A DNA stretch of 53,283 nucleotides from an uncultured Burkholderiales bacterium (lineage in GTDB: Bacteria; Pseudomonadota; Gammaproteobacteria; Burkholderiales; Burkholderiaceae_C), in contig CALBSC010000090.1 in the NCBI GenBank assembly GCA_937927685.1, positions 1 to 53,283 on the forward strand, given 5' to 3'. The position numbers were made by a program, and so were the translations under genes. Positions 8,476 through 17,832 of this stretch are shown in pieces. Under the pieces are notes generated by a model. It saw nothing but the letters and a program-made list of their open reading frames with translations. It searched no databases and was not told where the DNA came from. The stretch's first letter is position 1. Each line of letters starts with the position of its first letter.

Positions 8476-9546
8476 TCAGCCCAGCGCCTTCACCACCGCC
8501 TCGCCCATCTCCTTCGTGCCCACCTTGGTGGTGCCCTGACTGAAGATGTCGGGGGTGCGCAGGCCTTGCGCCAGTACTTTTTTCACGGCGGTTTCGATGC
8601 GGTCGGCGGCTTGGGCCTGGTTGAGCGAGAAACGCAGCATCATGGCGGCCGAGAGGATGGTGGCCAGGGGGTTGGCCACGCCTTTGCCCGCAATGTCGGG
8701 GGCGCTGCCATGGCTGGGCTCGTACAGGCCCTGGTTCTTCGTGTTCAGGCTGGCCGAGGGCAGCATGCCAATAGAGCCTGTGAGCATGGACGCTTCGTCC
8801 GACAGGATGTCGCCAAACATGTTGCCCGTGACCACCACGTCAAAGGCCTTGGGGGCCTTGACCAGTTGCATGGCGGCGTTGTCAACATACATGTGCTCGA
8901 GTGCCACGTCGGGGTACTGGGCATGTACCTCGGTGACCACATCTTTCCAGAACTGGAAGGTTTCCAGCACGTTGGACTTGTCCACGCTGGTGACTTTCTT
9001 GTTGCGCTTGCGGGCAGCCTGGAAGGCCACATGGGCGATGCGCTCGATCTCGGGCTTGCTGTAGCGCATGGTGTCGAAGGCTTCCTCGGCACCGGGGAAA
9101 TGTCCGTCGACAGCCGTGCGGCGGCCGCGCGGCTGACCGAAGTAGATGTCGCCGGTGAGCTCGCGGATGATGAGGATGTCCAGACCCGCAATCAGCTCGG
9201 GCTTGAGACTGGACGCGCCGACCAGCTCTTCGTAGCAGATGGCGGGGCGGAAGTTGGCAAACAGGCCCAGGTTCTTGCGCAGGCCCAGGATGGCTTGCTC
9301 GGGGCGCAACGGGCGGTCGAGCTTGTCGTATTTCCAGTCACCCACAGCGCCAAAGAGCACGGCATCCGCTTCCTTGGCCAGCTTGAGGGTGCTCTCCGGC
9401 AGGGGGTGGCCGTGCGCGTCGTAAGCGGCACCGCCGACCAGGGCGGATTCCATCTCGAACGGGAGGTCCAGGGCGTTCAGGACCTTGACGGCTTGCTCGA
9501 CGATTTCGGTGCCGATGCCATCACCGGGGAGGACTGCGATTTTCAT
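8476..9546 (-). CDS. leuB: 3-isopropylmalate dehydrogenase
   Basis: NAD-dependent oxidative decarboxylation of 3-isopropylmalate, third step of leucine synthesis. The protein (356 aa, normal) shows the N-terminal LPGDGIGTEIV, the substrate arginines in RELTGDIYFGQPRG, and the metal/NAD region MFGDILSDEASML followed by EPSHGSAPDIAGKG. The start is ATG 9546. It follows leuD by 78 bases on the same strand in the leuC-leuD-leuB order. No irregularity is seen. Confidence 0.97.
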   Translation of the reverse strand: MKIAVLPGDGIGTEIVEQAVKVLNALDLPFEMESALVGGAAYDAHGHPLPESTLKLAKEADAVLFGAVGDWKYDKLDRPLRPEQAILGLRKNLGLFANFRPAICYEELVGASSLKPELIAGLDILIIRELTGDIYFGQPRGRRTAVDGHFPGAEEAFDTMRYSKPEIERIAHVAFQAARKRNKKVTSVDKSNVLETFQFWKDVVTEVHAQYPDVALEHMYVDNAAMQLVKAPKAFDVVVTGNMFGDILSDEASMLTGSIGMLPSASLNTKNQGLYEPSHGSAPDIAGKGVANPLATILSAAMMLRFSLNQAQAADRIETAVKKVLAQGLRTPDIFSQGTTKVGTKEMGEAVVKALG

Positions 9547-9624
9547 GAGGATGCTCTGACGGTTGGGCCAACTCAGGGAGTCGACGGGTTGTATCGAACC
9601 GGGCCGCTGGGCAGCCCGTGTGCT

Positions 9625-10269
9625 TCAGGCGGTGTGCGCCAGCCAGGGCTTGGTGGCCAGGCGGTGGGCTTCGTACTCACGGATCTTGTCGGCGTGGCGC
9701 AGGGTCAGGCCAATGTCGTCCAGGCCGTTGATCAGGCAGTACTTGCGGAAGGGCTGCACGTCAAAGGGCATCTCCTCGCCCTGGTCCTTGACCACCACCT
9801 GGCGGTCCAGGTCGACGGTGAGCTGGTAGCCGGGGAAGGCGTGCACCTCGTCGAACAGGCGGGCCACGGCTGCCTCGGGCAGCACGATGGGCAGCAAGCC
9901 GTTCTTGAAGCAGTTGTTGAAGAAGATGTCGGCAAAGCTCGGGGCAATCACGGCCCGGAAGCCGAACTGGTCCAGGGCCCAGGGCGCGTGCTCGCGCGAG
10001 GAGCCGCAGCCGAAATTCTTGCGGGCCAGCAGGATGCTCACACCTTTGTAGCGCGGCTGGTTGAGGACGAAATCCGGGTTGATCTTGCGCTGCGACTCGG
10101 GGATGCCGGGCTCGCCCTTGTCCAGGTAGCGCCACTCGTCAAACAGGTTGGGGCCAAAGCCGGTCTTGCGGATGGACTTGAGGAACTGCTTGGGGATGAT
10201 GGCATCGGTGTCGACGTTCTCGCGGTCGATCGGGGCCACCAGGCCTTTGTGAACGGTGAATTTCTGCAT
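9625..10269 (-). CDS. leuD: 3-isopropylmalate dehydratase small subunit
   Basis: Small swivelling subunit of isopropylmalate isomerase; with LeuC it interconverts 2- and 3-isopropylmalate. The product is 214 aa, with the family landmarks NVDTDAIIPKQFLK near the N-terminus and FGCGSSREHAPWAL around residue 85, which carries the substrate-binding serine. The start is ATG 10269. It lies 21 bases after leuC, so the two subunits are made from one message. Confidence 0.97.
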   Translation of the reverse strand: MQKFTVHKGLVAPIDRENVDTDAIIPKQFLKSIRKTGFGPNLFDEWRYLDKGEPGIPESQRKINPDFVLNQPRYKGVSILLARKNFGCGSSREHAPWALDQFGFRAVIAPSFADIFFNNCFKNGLLPIVLPEAAVARLFDEVHAFPGYQLTVDLDRQVVVKDQGEEMPFDVQPFRKYCLINGLDDIGLTLRHADKIREYEAHRLATKPWLAHTA

Positions 10270-10290
10270 GGCTGTTTACCGGGCTGATGT

Positions 10291-11712
10291 TCAGGAGAAC
10301 TGACGGACGTCAACGAAGTGACCGTGGATGGCAGCCGCAGCGGCCATCGCCGGGCTCACCAGGTGGGTGCGTCCGCCGTTACCTTGCCGGCCTTCGAAGT
10401 TGCGGTTGCTGGTGGAGGCACAACGCTCGCCCGGCTCCAGGCGGTCGGCATTCATGGCCAGACACATGGAGCAACCCGGCTCGCGCCATTCGAAGCCAGC
10501 GGCCTTGAAGATCTCGTGCAGGCCTTCGCGCTCGGCTTGCTCCTTCACCAGGCCGGAGCCAGGCACCACCATGGCCAGCTTGACGTTGCGTGCCACTTTC
10601 TGGCCCAGGCGTTTGACCACCGCAGCGGCCTCACGCATGTCTTCAATGCGGCTGTTGGTGCACGAGCCGATGAAGACTTTGTCGAGGGTGATGTCGATGA
10701 TCGGCTTGCCCGGCTCCAGGCCCATGTAGGTCAGGGCGCGCTCGATGGCCATGCGCTTGGTGTCGTCCTTTTCCTTGTCCGGATCGGGCACGCGGCCCGA
10801 CACGGGCGCCACCATCTCGGGCGAGGTGCCCCAGGTGACTTGCGGCAGGATCTCGTTGGCGTCGAGGTTGACGACCAGATCGAAGCTGGCGTCGGGGTCA
10901 GAGTGCAGCGTCTTCCAGTAGGTCACGGCCTGGTCCCACTCGGGACCCGTGGGCGAGAGCAGACGACCCTTGACGTACTCGATGGTCTTGTCATCCACCG
11001 CCACCAGGCCGGCGCGAGCACCGGCTTCGATGGCCATGTTGCACACCGTCATGCGGCCTTCCATGCTCAGGGCACGCATCGCCGAGCCGGCAAACTCGAT
11101 GGTGTAGCCGGTGCCACCGGCCGTGCCGATCTTGCCAATCACGGCCAGCACGATGTCCTTGCCGGTGCAGCCGCGGGGCAAGGTGCCCTCGATCTTGACC
11201 AGCAGGTTCTTGGCTTTCTTGGCCAGCAGCGTCTGCGTGGCCATGACGTGCTCGACCTCGCTCGTGCCGATGCCGTGGGCCAGTGCGCCAAAGGCGCCGT
11301 GGGTGGAGGTGTGCGAGTCGCCGCACACCACGGTCATGCCGGGCAGCGTGGCGCCGTTCTCCGGGCCGATGACGTGGACGATGCCCTGGCGCTTGTGCAG
11401 GAACGGGAAATACACGGCAGCGCCGTATTCCTGCATGTTGGTGTCGAGCGTGGTGACCTGCTCTTTGCTGATGGGGTCGGTGATGCCGTCGTAGCCGAGA
11501 TCCCAGCCGGTGGTGGGCGTGTTGTGGTCGGCGGTGGCCACGATGGAGCTCTTGCGCCACAGCGGCCGCCCGGCCTGCCGCAGGCCTTCGAACGCCTGCG
11601 GGCTGGTCACTTCGTGCACCAGGTGGCGGTCGATATAGAGGACTGACGTGCCGTCTTCCTCGGTGTGGACGACGTGTTCGTCCCAGATCTTGTCGTAAAG
11701 CGTGCGTCCCAT
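10291..11712 (-). CDS. leuC: 3-isopropylmalate dehydratase large subunit
   Basis: Fe-S catalytic subunit of isopropylmalate isomerase. Cluster cysteines are visible in FIGSCTNSR and GCSMCLAMN, and the active-site region VCGDSHTSTHGAFG is intact. The frame extends to an ATG at 11748, but the family start MGRTLYDKIWDEHVV is at ATG 11712. A TACAAT -10 box overlaps the upstream ATG, so a transcript from it would begin after that ATG. The chosen start gives 473 aa, the usual length. First gene of leuC-leuD-leuB. Confidence 0.96.
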   Translation of the reverse strand: MGRTLYDKIWDEHVVHTEEDGTSVLYIDRHLVHEVTSPQAFEGLRQAGRPLWRKSSIVATADHNTPTTGWDLGYDGITDPISKEQVTTLDTNMQEYGAAVYFPFLHKRQGIVHVIGPENGATLPGMTVVCGDSHTSTHGAFGALAHGIGTSEVEHVMATQTLLAKKAKNLLVKIEGTLPRGCTGKDIVLAVIGKIGTAGGTGYTIEFAGSAMRALSMEGRMTVCNMAIEAGARAGLVAVDDKTIEYVKGRLLSPTGPEWDQAVTYWKTLHSDPDASFDLVVNLDANEILPQVTWGTSPEMVAPVSGRVPDPDKEKDDTKRMAIERALTYMGLEPGKPIIDITLDKVFIGSCTNSRIEDMREAAAVVKRLGQKVARNVKLAMVVPGSGLVKEQAEREGLHEIFKAAGFEWREPGCSMCLAMNADRLEPGERCASTSNRNFEGRQGNGGRTHLVSPAMAAAAAIHGHFVDVRQFS

Positions 11713-11746
11713 GGCGTTCTCGGCAGTGGTGTAGGGTGAGCGAAAC

Positions 11747-11752
11747 ATTGTA
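11747..11752 (-). promoter_or_regulatory. Candidate -10 element upstream of leuC
   Basis: TACAAT on the minus strand, 34 bases before the leuC ATG at 11712. I see no good -35 at 16-18 bases, so support is weak. Its position between the gltA terminator and leuC is where a leucine-operon promoter is expected. Confidence 0.3.
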
Positions 11753-11824
11753 GGTGTTTCGCGCCCATCGACCCGCCATCAGGGCCGTACAGGTGACAGC
11801 CGCCCCCCGATCCCGCAGGCCCCC

Positions 11825-11850
11825 AAAAAAAGGGCGCCCGAAGGCGCCCT
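11825..11850 (-). terminator. Intrinsic terminator after gltA
   Basis: On the minus strand an 8-bp perfect stem (agggcgcc / ggcgccct) with a TTCG tetraloop is followed by a run of Ts. It begins about 20 bases past the gltA stop and closes the sdhCDAB-sdhE-gltA transcript before leuC. Confidence 0.93.
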
Positions 11851-11869
11851 CTGCGGGGGTCAGCGGTGA

Positions 11870-13180
11870 TCAGCGCTTGGCCACCTGGGGCATGTCGCGG
11901 CGTGCCGCACCCGTGAACAACTGACGCGGACGGCCGATCTTGTACTCGGGGTCGCCGATCATCTCGTTCAGCTGGGCGATCCAGCCGACCGTGCGGGCCA
12001 GCGCGAAGATGCCGGTGAACAGATTGACCGGAATGCCAATCGCGCGCTGCACGATGCCGGAGTAGAAGTCCACGTTCGGGTAGAGCTTGCGCTGCACGAA
12101 GTAGTCGTCTTCCAGCGCGATCTTCTCGAGTTGTTTGGCGAGTGCGAACAGCGGATCCTTTTCCAGGCCCAGTTCGGCCAGCACCTCGTTGCAGGTTTCC
12201 TGCATCAGCTTGGCGCGGGGGTCGTAGTTCTTGTACACGCGGTGACCAAAACCCATCAGCTTCACGCCGGAGTTCTTGTCCTTGACCTTCTCCATGAACT
12301 CGCCCACCTTGGACACGCCGCCCATGGCCTGGATGTCTTCCAGCATGTTGAGGCAGGCTTCGTTGGCACCACCGTGGGCGGGGCCCCACAGACACGCCAC
12401 ACCGGCAGCGATGGCGGCAAACGGGTTGGTGCCCGACGAGCCGCACAGACGCACGGTGGAGGTGGACGCGTTTTGCTCGTGGTCGGCGTGCAGGATGAAG
12501 ATGCGGTCGAGCGCGCGCTCCAGCACCGGGTTGACCTTGTAATCCTCGCAAGGCGTGCCGAACATCATGCGCAGGAAGTTGCCCGAGTAGCTCAGCTCGT
12601 TGCGCGGGTACATGTAGGGCTGGCCGATGCCGTATTTGTAGGCCATCGCCACCAGTGTCGGCAGCTTGGCGATCAGGCGGATGGCCGCGATGTGGCGGTG
12701 TTCCGGGTTGTTGATGTCGGTGCTGTCGTGGTAGAAGGCCGACAGGGCGCCAATCAGGCCGGTCAGCACGGCCATGGGGTGGGCGTCACGACGGAAGCCG
12801 CGCAGGAAGAACTGCATCTGCTCGTTGACCATGGTGTGGTTGGTCACGAGTTTGTGGAAATCGTGGCGCTCCGTGTCGTTGGGCAACTCGCCATTCAGCA
12901 GCAGGTAGCAGGTGTCGAGATAGTCGCAATTCTGGGCGATCTGCTCGATCGGGTAACCGCGGTACAGCAACTCGCCCTTGTCACCATCGATGTAGGTGAT
13001 GGCCGACTGGCACGAGGCGGTGGAGAGGAAACCGGGGTCATAGGTGAACATGCCGGTCTGGCCATACAGCTTGCGGATGTCGATGACGTCCGGGCCGATG
13101 GAGCCGTGGTAGACCGGCATCTCCATGGCAGGGCTACCGTTGCTGAACGATAGGGTGGCTTTGTAGTCGGCGAGTTTCAT
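11870..13180 (-). CDS. gltA: Citrate synthase (type II)
   Basis: Condenses oxaloacetate and acetyl-CoA to citrate, entry step of the TCA cycle. The 436-residue protein has the catalytic histidines in LHADHEQNASTS and WGPAHGGANEA and the catalytic aspartate region GFGHRVYKNYDPRAK. ATG 13180 is preceded by AGGA at 7-base spacing. Only 30 bases separate it from sdhE, so it is probably the last gene of the sdh operon, which ends at the terminator just downstream. No defect is seen. Confidence 0.97.
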   Translation of the reverse strand: MKLADYKATLSFSNGSPAMEMPVYHGSIGPDVIDIRKLYGQTGMFTYDPGFLSTASCQSAITYIDGDKGELLYRGYPIEQIAQNCDYLDTCYLLLNGELPNDTERHDFHKLVTNHTMVNEQMQFFLRGFRRDAHPMAVLTGLIGALSAFYHDSTDINNPEHRHIAAIRLIAKLPTLVAMAYKYGIGQPYMYPRNELSYSGNFLRMMFGTPCEDYKVNPVLERALDRIFILHADHEQNASTSTVRLCGSSGTNPFAAIAAGVACLWGPAHGGANEACLNMLEDIQAMGGVSKVGEFMEKVKDKNSGVKLMGFGHRVYKNYDPRAKLMQETCNEVLAELGLEKDPLFALAKQLEKIALEDDYFVQRKLYPNVDFYSGIVQRAIGIPVNLFTGIFALARTVGWIAQLNEMIGDPEYKIGRPRQLFTGAARRDMPQVAKR

Positions 13181-13210
13181 GGCGGTTTCCTAGGTAAAAG
13201 GGGCGGGGTG

Positions 13211-13501
13211 TCAGGCGCGTAACAGCGTGAGAACCTCAAGGGCGTGAGGCTGCGTCAGCGAGCCGTCGGGCTCGCGTCGGCGCAGCAACAGATCCATCAA
13301 GTCGTTGTCGGACAGTTCCATCAGGTCGTACATGCCCTGGGCCTGACCCACCGTGAGGGTGGGGGCGTAACGATCAAAGAAGCGCTCGATGAACAGGTCG
13401 TTTTCCAGCAAGCCGCGGCGGCAGCGCCAGCGCAGCTTGCTCAGGCCTCTTTCGTCAAGAGCCTGAGCCGGATCCAGGGCATCGATGCGCTCGTCTCGCA
13501 T
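13211..13501 (-). CDS. sdhE: Succinate dehydrogenase assembly factor (FAD assembly)
   Basis: SdhE/Sdh5-family protein (96 aa) that helps covalent attachment of FAD to SdhA. The family core is present: RGLLENDLFIERFFDRY (an RGxxE-type motif) and LMELSDNDLMDLLLRR. The open frame reaches 13576, but that would overlap sdhB. ATG 13501 lies two bases past the sdhB stop and gives the family's usual length. Its place between sdhB and gltA is the classic proteobacterial arrangement. Confidence 0.93.
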   Translation of the reverse strand: MRDERIDALDPAQALDERGLSKLRWRCRRGLLENDLFIERFFDRYAPTLTVGQAQGMYDLMELSDNDLMDLLLRRREPDGSLTQPHALEVLTLLRA

Positions 13502-13503
13502 GG

Positions 13504-14205
13504 TCAGACAGCGCGACGCACCATCAGTTCCTTGATCTTGCCAATTGCCTTGGTCGGGTTCAGGCTCTTGGGGCACACGTCCACACAGTTCATGATGGTG
13601 TGGCAGCGGAACAGGCGGTACGGGTCCTCGAGGTTGTCGAGACGCTCGCTGGTGGCCTGGTCACGGCTGTCGGCGATGAAGCGGTAGGCCTGCAACAGGC
13701 CGGCCGGGCCCACGAACTTGTCGGGGTTCCACCAGAACGACGGGCAGCTGGTCGAGCAGCTGGCGCACAGAATGCACTCGTACAAGCCGTTGAGCTCGTC
13801 GCGCTCCTCGGGCGACTGCAGACGCTCTTTCTCGGGCGGCAGCGTGTCGTTGACGAGGTAGGGCTTGATCGAGTGGTACTGTTTGAAGAATTGGGTCATG
13901 TCGACGATGAGGTCGCGGATGACGGGCAGGCCCGGCAGCGGCTTGAGCACGATGGTGCCCGGCAGGTCGCGCATGTTGGTCAGGCAGGCCAGACCGTTCT
14001 TGCCGTTGATGTTCATGGCGTCGGAGCCACACACCCCTTCGCGGCAGGAGCGGCGAAATGACAGGGAGGGATCCACTTGCTTGAGCTTGACCAGGGCGTC
14101 GAGCAACATGCGCTCATGACCATCGAGCTCAATCGAGATGGTCTGCATGTAAGGCTTGGCGTCCTTGTCGGGGTCGTAGCGGTAAATCTGGAACGTGCGT
14201 TGCAT
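13504..14205 (-). CDS. sdhB: Succinate dehydrogenase iron-sulfur subunit
   Basis: Electron-transfer subunit of complex II that passes electrons from FAD to quinone. The N-terminal 2Fe-2S ferredoxin domain has SCREGVCGSDAMNING and LACLT. The C-terminal domain has the CILCASCSTSCPSFWW and CVDVCPKSLNP cysteine clusters for the 4Fe-4S and 3Fe-4S centres. It is 233 aa, normal. It lies 12 bases after sdhA and touches sdhE. Confidence 0.97.
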   Translation of the reverse strand: MQRTFQIYRYDPDKDAKPYMQTISIELDGHERMLLDALVKLKQVDPSLSFRRSCREGVCGSDAMNINGKNGLACLTNMRDLPGTIVLKPLPGLPVIRDLIVDMTQFFKQYHSIKPYLVNDTLPPEKERLQSPEERDELNGLYECILCASCSTSCPSFWWNPDKFVGPAGLLQAYRFIADSRDQATSERLDNLEDPYRLFRCHTIMNCVDVCPKSLNPTKAIGKIKELMVRRAV

Positions 14206-14217
14206 GGCGGTTCTTTC

Positions 14218-16020
14218 TTAGAAAGTGCGGACCTTGGGCGGGACGGAGTCCACGCTCAGCGGCTTGAGGTTGACCGGCTTGTAGGTGAGCGAGTTGGAAG
14301 CGCTGTGCCACAAGCTGTGCTTCATCCAGTTGGCATCGTCACGACCCAGCGGCGCCACCGGATCATCGGCCGGGCGCTCATAGTCGTTGACGGTGTGGGC
14401 GCCACGGCATTCCTTGCGGGCAGCGGCCGAGACCATGGTGGCCTGTGCGGATTCGATCAGGTTTTCGACTTCCAGCGCTTCGATGCGCGCGGTGTTGAAC
14501 ACCTTGGAGTGATCGGCCAGTCCCACGGCGTTGACGCGCTCGCGGATCTCGGCAATCTTGCGCACACCCTCGTCCATGCTGGCCTGGGTGCGGAACACAC
14601 CGGCGTGCTGCTGCATGGCGGCGCGGATGTCGTTGGCCACCACCTGCGCGTACTCACCCTTGCTGGCCGACTCCAGCCGCGCCAGGCGGGCCAGGGTTTT
14701 GTCAGCTGCATCGGCGGGCAGGGGCTTGTGCGATTTGTTCTTGAGGTTGAAGTCGACGATGTGGTTGCCCGCCGCGCGGCCAAACACCAGCAGGTCGAGC
14801 AGCGAGTTGGTGCCCAGGCGGTTGGCACCGTGCACCGACACGCAGGAACACTCGCCCACTGCATACAGGCCGTTGATGGGCTCGGCATGGTTGGTGGCCG
14901 TCTGCATGACCACCTGACCGTGGATGTTGGTGGGAATGCCACCCATCTGGTAGTGGATGGTCGGCACCACCGGGATCGGCTCCTTGGTGATGTCGACGTT
15001 GGCGAAGTTGTGGCCAATCTCGTACACCGAGGGCAGGCGCTTCATGATGGTCTCGGCACCCAGGTGGTCGAGTTTCAGCAGCACGTAATCCTTGTTGGGG
15101 CCACAGCCACGGCCTTCCTTGATCTCCTGGTCCATTGAGCGCGACACGAAGTCACGCGGGGCCAGGTCCTTCAGGGTCGGGGCATAGCGCTCCATGAACC
15201 GCTCGCCATTGCTGTTGAGCAAAATGGCGCCTTCGCCACGGCAGCCTTCGGTCAGCAGCACGCCCGCGCCGGCCACGCCGGTGGGGTGGAACTGCCAGAA
15301 CTCCATGTCTTCCAGCGGGATGCCGGCGCGTGCCGCCATGCCCAGGCCGTCACCGGTGTTGATGAAGGCGTTGGTGGAGGCGGCAAAGATGCGGCCGGCG
15401 CCACCGGTGGCCATCAGCACGGTCTTGGCTTCCAGGATGTACAGGTCGCCGGTTTCCATCTCGAGGGCGGTCACGCCCACCACATCGCCTTCGGCGTCGC
15501 GGATCAGGTCCAGGGCCATCCACTCGACGAAGAAACTGGTTTTGGCCTTAACGTTTTGCTGGTACAGCGTGTGCAGCATGGCGTGGCCGGTGCGGTCGGC
15601 CGCGGCGCAGGCGCGCTGAACCGGCTTTTCGCCGTAGTTGGCGGTGTGGCCGCCAAACGGGCGCTGGTAGATGGTGCCGTCAGGGTTGCGGTCAAACGGC
15701 ATGCCCATGTGCTCGAGGTCGTACACGACCTTGGGCGCCTCACGGCACATGAATTCGATCGCGTCCTGGTCGCCGAGCCAGTCGGAGCCCTTGACGGTGT
15801 CATAGAAATGGTAGTGCCAGTTGTCTTCGGACATGTTGCCCAGTGACGCGCCAATGCCGCCTTGGGCCGCCACCGTGTGCGAGCGGGTGGGGAACACCTT
15901 GGACAGCACGGCCACGTTGAGCCCGGCACGGGCGAGTTGCAGCGAGGCGCGCATGCCGGAGCCGCCGGCGCCAACGATGACGACGTCAAAGCGGCGACGT
16001 GCGATGGATGTACTTGACAT
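14218..16020 (-). CDS. sdhA: Succinate dehydrogenase flavoprotein subunit
   Basis: Oxidises succinate to fumarate. The dinucleotide fold IVGAGGSGMRASLQLA starts near residue 16, and the covalent-FAD histidine is in RSHTVAAQGGIGA. The active-site segments HPTGVAGAGVLLTEG and RGCGPNKDYVLLKLDHLG are intact, and SVHGANRLGTNSLLDLLVFG closes the FAD domain. The product is 600 aa, typical. It follows sdhD by 3 bases and precedes sdhB by 12, a compact complex II operon. Confidence 0.97.
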   Translation of the reverse strand: MSSTSIARRRFDVVIVGAGGSGMRASLQLARAGLNVAVLSKVFPTRSHTVAAQGGIGASLGNMSEDNWHYHFYDTVKGSDWLGDQDAIEFMCREAPKVVYDLEHMGMPFDRNPDGTIYQRPFGGHTANYGEKPVQRACAAADRTGHAMLHTLYQQNVKAKTSFFVEWMALDLIRDAEGDVVGVTALEMETGDLYILEAKTVLMATGGAGRIFAASTNAFINTGDGLGMAARAGIPLEDMEFWQFHPTGVAGAGVLLTEGCRGEGAILLNSNGERFMERYAPTLKDLAPRDFVSRSMDQEIKEGRGCGPNKDYVLLKLDHLGAETIMKRLPSVYEIGHNFANVDITKEPIPVVPTIHYQMGGIPTNIHGQVVMQTATNHAEPINGLYAVGECSCVSVHGANRLGTNSLLDLLVFGRAAGNHIVDFNLKNKSHKPLPADAADKTLARLARLESASKGEYAQVVANDIRAAMQQHAGVFRTQASMDEGVRKIAEIRERVNAVGLADHSKVFNTARIEALEVENLIESAQATMVSAAARKECRGAHTVNDYERPADDPVAPLGRDDANWMKHSLWHSASNSLTYKPVNLKPLSVDSVPPKVRTF

Positions 16021-16023
16021 GTT

Positions 16024-16389
16024 TTAGAGCCTCCACAGAACCTGAACCGCCCAGCCGCCACAAGACAGCAACCAGACGATGGTGAAAATTTGCAGGACCA
16101 GACGCAAGCCCACCGGCTTGACGTAGTCCATCCAGATGTCGCGCATGCCGACCCACACGTGGTAGACCAGGGCCACCACGATGGCGAAGGTCAGGGCCTT
16201 CATCCACTGCGCGGAAAAAATGCCGGCCCACAGGTCGTAGCTGACTTCGCCACGCGAGAACAGCACTTGAACCAGGATGGCGGCGGTGAACAGCACCATG
16301 AGGGCGCCGGTGACACGTTGAGCGAGCCAGTCACGCAAGCCGTAGTGCGCGCCGGTGACGATGCGTTTGGAACCGTAGTTGACGGACAT
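16024..16389 (-). CDS. sdhD: Succinate dehydrogenase membrane anchor subunit
   Basis: One of the two cytochrome b556 membrane anchors of complex II. The 121-residue protein has three predicted transmembrane helices and the RVTGALMVLFTAAI and HVWVGMRDIWMDYVKP segments typical of SdhD, with histidine for haem/quinone binding. The frame is open further upstream, but ATG 16389 matches the family start (MSVNYGSKRIVTGAH) and has an AAGGA site about 8 bases upstream. It lies 53 bases after sdhC. Confidence 0.94.
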   Translation of the reverse strand: MSVNYGSKRIVTGAHYGLRDWLAQRVTGALMVLFTAAILVQVLFSRGEVSYDLWAGIFSAQWMKALTFAIVVALVYHVWVGMRDIWMDYVKPVGLRLVLQIFTIVWLLSCGGWAVQVLWRL

Positions 16390-16442
16390 GAGGGGAATCC
16401 TTTTTGAGGTGGGGGACAGCGCCGGGGGCGGGTCGCTCGGGT

Positions 16443-16874
16443 TCAGTACAGGCCAAACAGCTTGGCACCCAGCACCAGCGTCAGCCCGATGCTGAGGGCC
16501 AGGGTGACGATGGCAGAAGAGCGGCCGAACTCCTTGCTCACCGCGTGGTGCACGTCCATGTAGACGTGGCGCACCCCGGCGATCAGGTGATGCAGGTAGG
16601 CCCAGATCAGGCCCAGGGCCACCAGCTTGATGAACCAACCCGGCAGCACCCCCAGACCGATGTTGAAGGCGGCCTTGAACCGGGCAAAGGAGTACTCGGA
16701 GGACACGGAGGTGTCGAACAGCCAGATGATGAAGGGCAGCAGCAGGAACATGATGAAACCACTGATGCGGTGCAGGATCGAGACGATCCCGGCCGCCGGC
16801 AGCCGGTAGGTGGGCAGGTCCTTCAGGGCGTTGATGTTGCGGAATTCAGGCCGCTTTTTGGCAAGTTCTGTCAT
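16443..16874 (-). CDS. sdhC: Succinate dehydrogenase cytochrome b556 subunit
   Basis: Second membrane anchor of complex II. The 143-residue product has the signature RPEFRNINALKDLPTYRLP then SILHRISGF, and the haem-ligand region HHLIAGVRHVYMDVHH, with three transmembrane helices. ATG 16874 gives the family start MTELAKKRPE; an upstream ATG at 16934 would add 20 non-conserved residues. It is the first gene of sdhCDAB-sdhE-gltA, so the operon promoter should lie in 16875-16982, where TAGAAT and a TGACGTCA palindrome are visible but no convincing -35. Confidence 0.94.
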   Translation of the reverse strand: MTELAKKRPEFRNINALKDLPTYRLPAAGIVSILHRISGFIMFLLLPFIIWLFDTSVSSEYSFARFKAAFNIGLGVLPGWFIKLVALGLIWAYLHHLIAGVRHVYMDVHHAVSKEFGRSSAIVTLALSIGLTLVLGAKLFGLY

Positions 16875-16982
16875 GGAGGGATCTTTCTGGTCTGTACCTG
16901 CAGGCACAAGGACAATTACACAGGTCGCGCGCAAAATTCTATTTCAACCGAACAAACTGACGTCAGGGTTTCACTGATTTCC

Positions 16983-17774
16983 CTAATTCAGGCTGTTGCG
17001 ATAGTGACGCGTGTCGGTGCGGTAGAGGCCGCGACGCCACTCCATGGGGGTGTCATGGTAGGTGTAGGCCACCCGTTCGACGCTCAGCAACGGGGTCGCA
17101 CAGGTGACCCCGAGCCAGCGGGCCTGCTCTTCATCGGGGTGAACCGCGCGGATTTGCTCCTCCGCGCGCACCATCCGAACGCCAAATCCGGTTTCAAACA
17201 GGGCGTACATGGCCCCACGGTGCCCTCGCAGGTGTTCCGCCGTGAGACCTTTGAAGGGGCCGCCCGGCAGCCACAGGTCTTCCAGGATGGTGGGCACGCC
17301 GGAAAAACTCAGCACCCGGCGCACGTGCAGAACCGGTTCACCGCTGCGCAAACCCAGCGCGCGGGCCACATCGGCGCCGGCGCGCACGCGCTTGCAGTCG
17401 ATGATGGTGCGCTGGGCCGGTTCCTGGCCGGGCGTGTCGCGTCCGTCGGGCACCAGTTTCAGGAATCGGTACTGGACCTGCTCCTCCGCATGGGTGGTCA
17501 CAAAGGTGCCCTTGCCCTGGCGGCGGGTGAGCAGGTTTTCGGTAGCGAGTTCGTCAATAGCTTTGCGCACCGTCCCCTGGCTGACCCGGTAGCGGGCGGC
17601 CAGCTCCATTTCGCTGGGAATGGCTTCGCCCGGTTTCCACTCGCCCGATTGCAGGCTTTGCAGGATCAGGTCCTTGATCTGCTGGTACAGCGGGCTGAAG
17701 GCGGGCACGGCCGACGACGGCGCCAGATCGGCGCCTGCGGCAGGTTCGGAGGGAAAGACGGGGGTGGAGGCCAT
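16983..17774 (-). CDS. GntR-family (HutC/FarR type) transcriptional regulator
   Basis: DNA-binding repressor type with an N-terminal winged helix (about residues 25-95: SPLYQQIKDLILQ, IPSEMELAARYRVSQGTVRKAIDEL, RRQGKGTFV) and a C-terminal UTRA ligand domain (about 110-255) that marks the HutC subfamily. ATG 17774 is chosen; a TTG at 17786 is possible. The gene lies between sdhC (same strand, 108 bases on) and divergent mdh, so the natural inference is control of TCA-cycle genes and itself. A repeat-rich operator candidate lies in the shared upstream region. The ligand is unknown; an organic acid would fit the setting. Confidence 0.88.
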   Translation of the reverse strand: MASTPVFPSEPAAGADLAPSSAVPAFSPLYQQIKDLILQSLQSGEWKPGEAIPSEMELAARYRVSQGTVRKAIDELATENLLTRRQGKGTFVTTHAEEQVQYRFLKLVPDGRDTPGQEPAQRTIIDCKRVRAGADVARALGLRSGEPVLHVRRVLSFSGVPTILEDLWLPGGPFKGLTAEHLRGHRGAMYALFETGFGVRMVRAEEQIRAVHPDEEQARWLGVTCATPLLSVERVAYTYHDTPMEWRRGLYRTDTRHYRNSLN

Positions 17775-17832
17775 GTGCAAGGTCAAAGGGTCAGCGGTCG
17801 TCGCGTGATGCGTCAGGCCGATGTCAAGGCGC

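Noticed and set aside
8383..10287. 634-codon plus-strand frame opposite leuB and leuD
   Set aside because: Antisense shadow; leuB and leuD on the other strand have all catalytic motifs.
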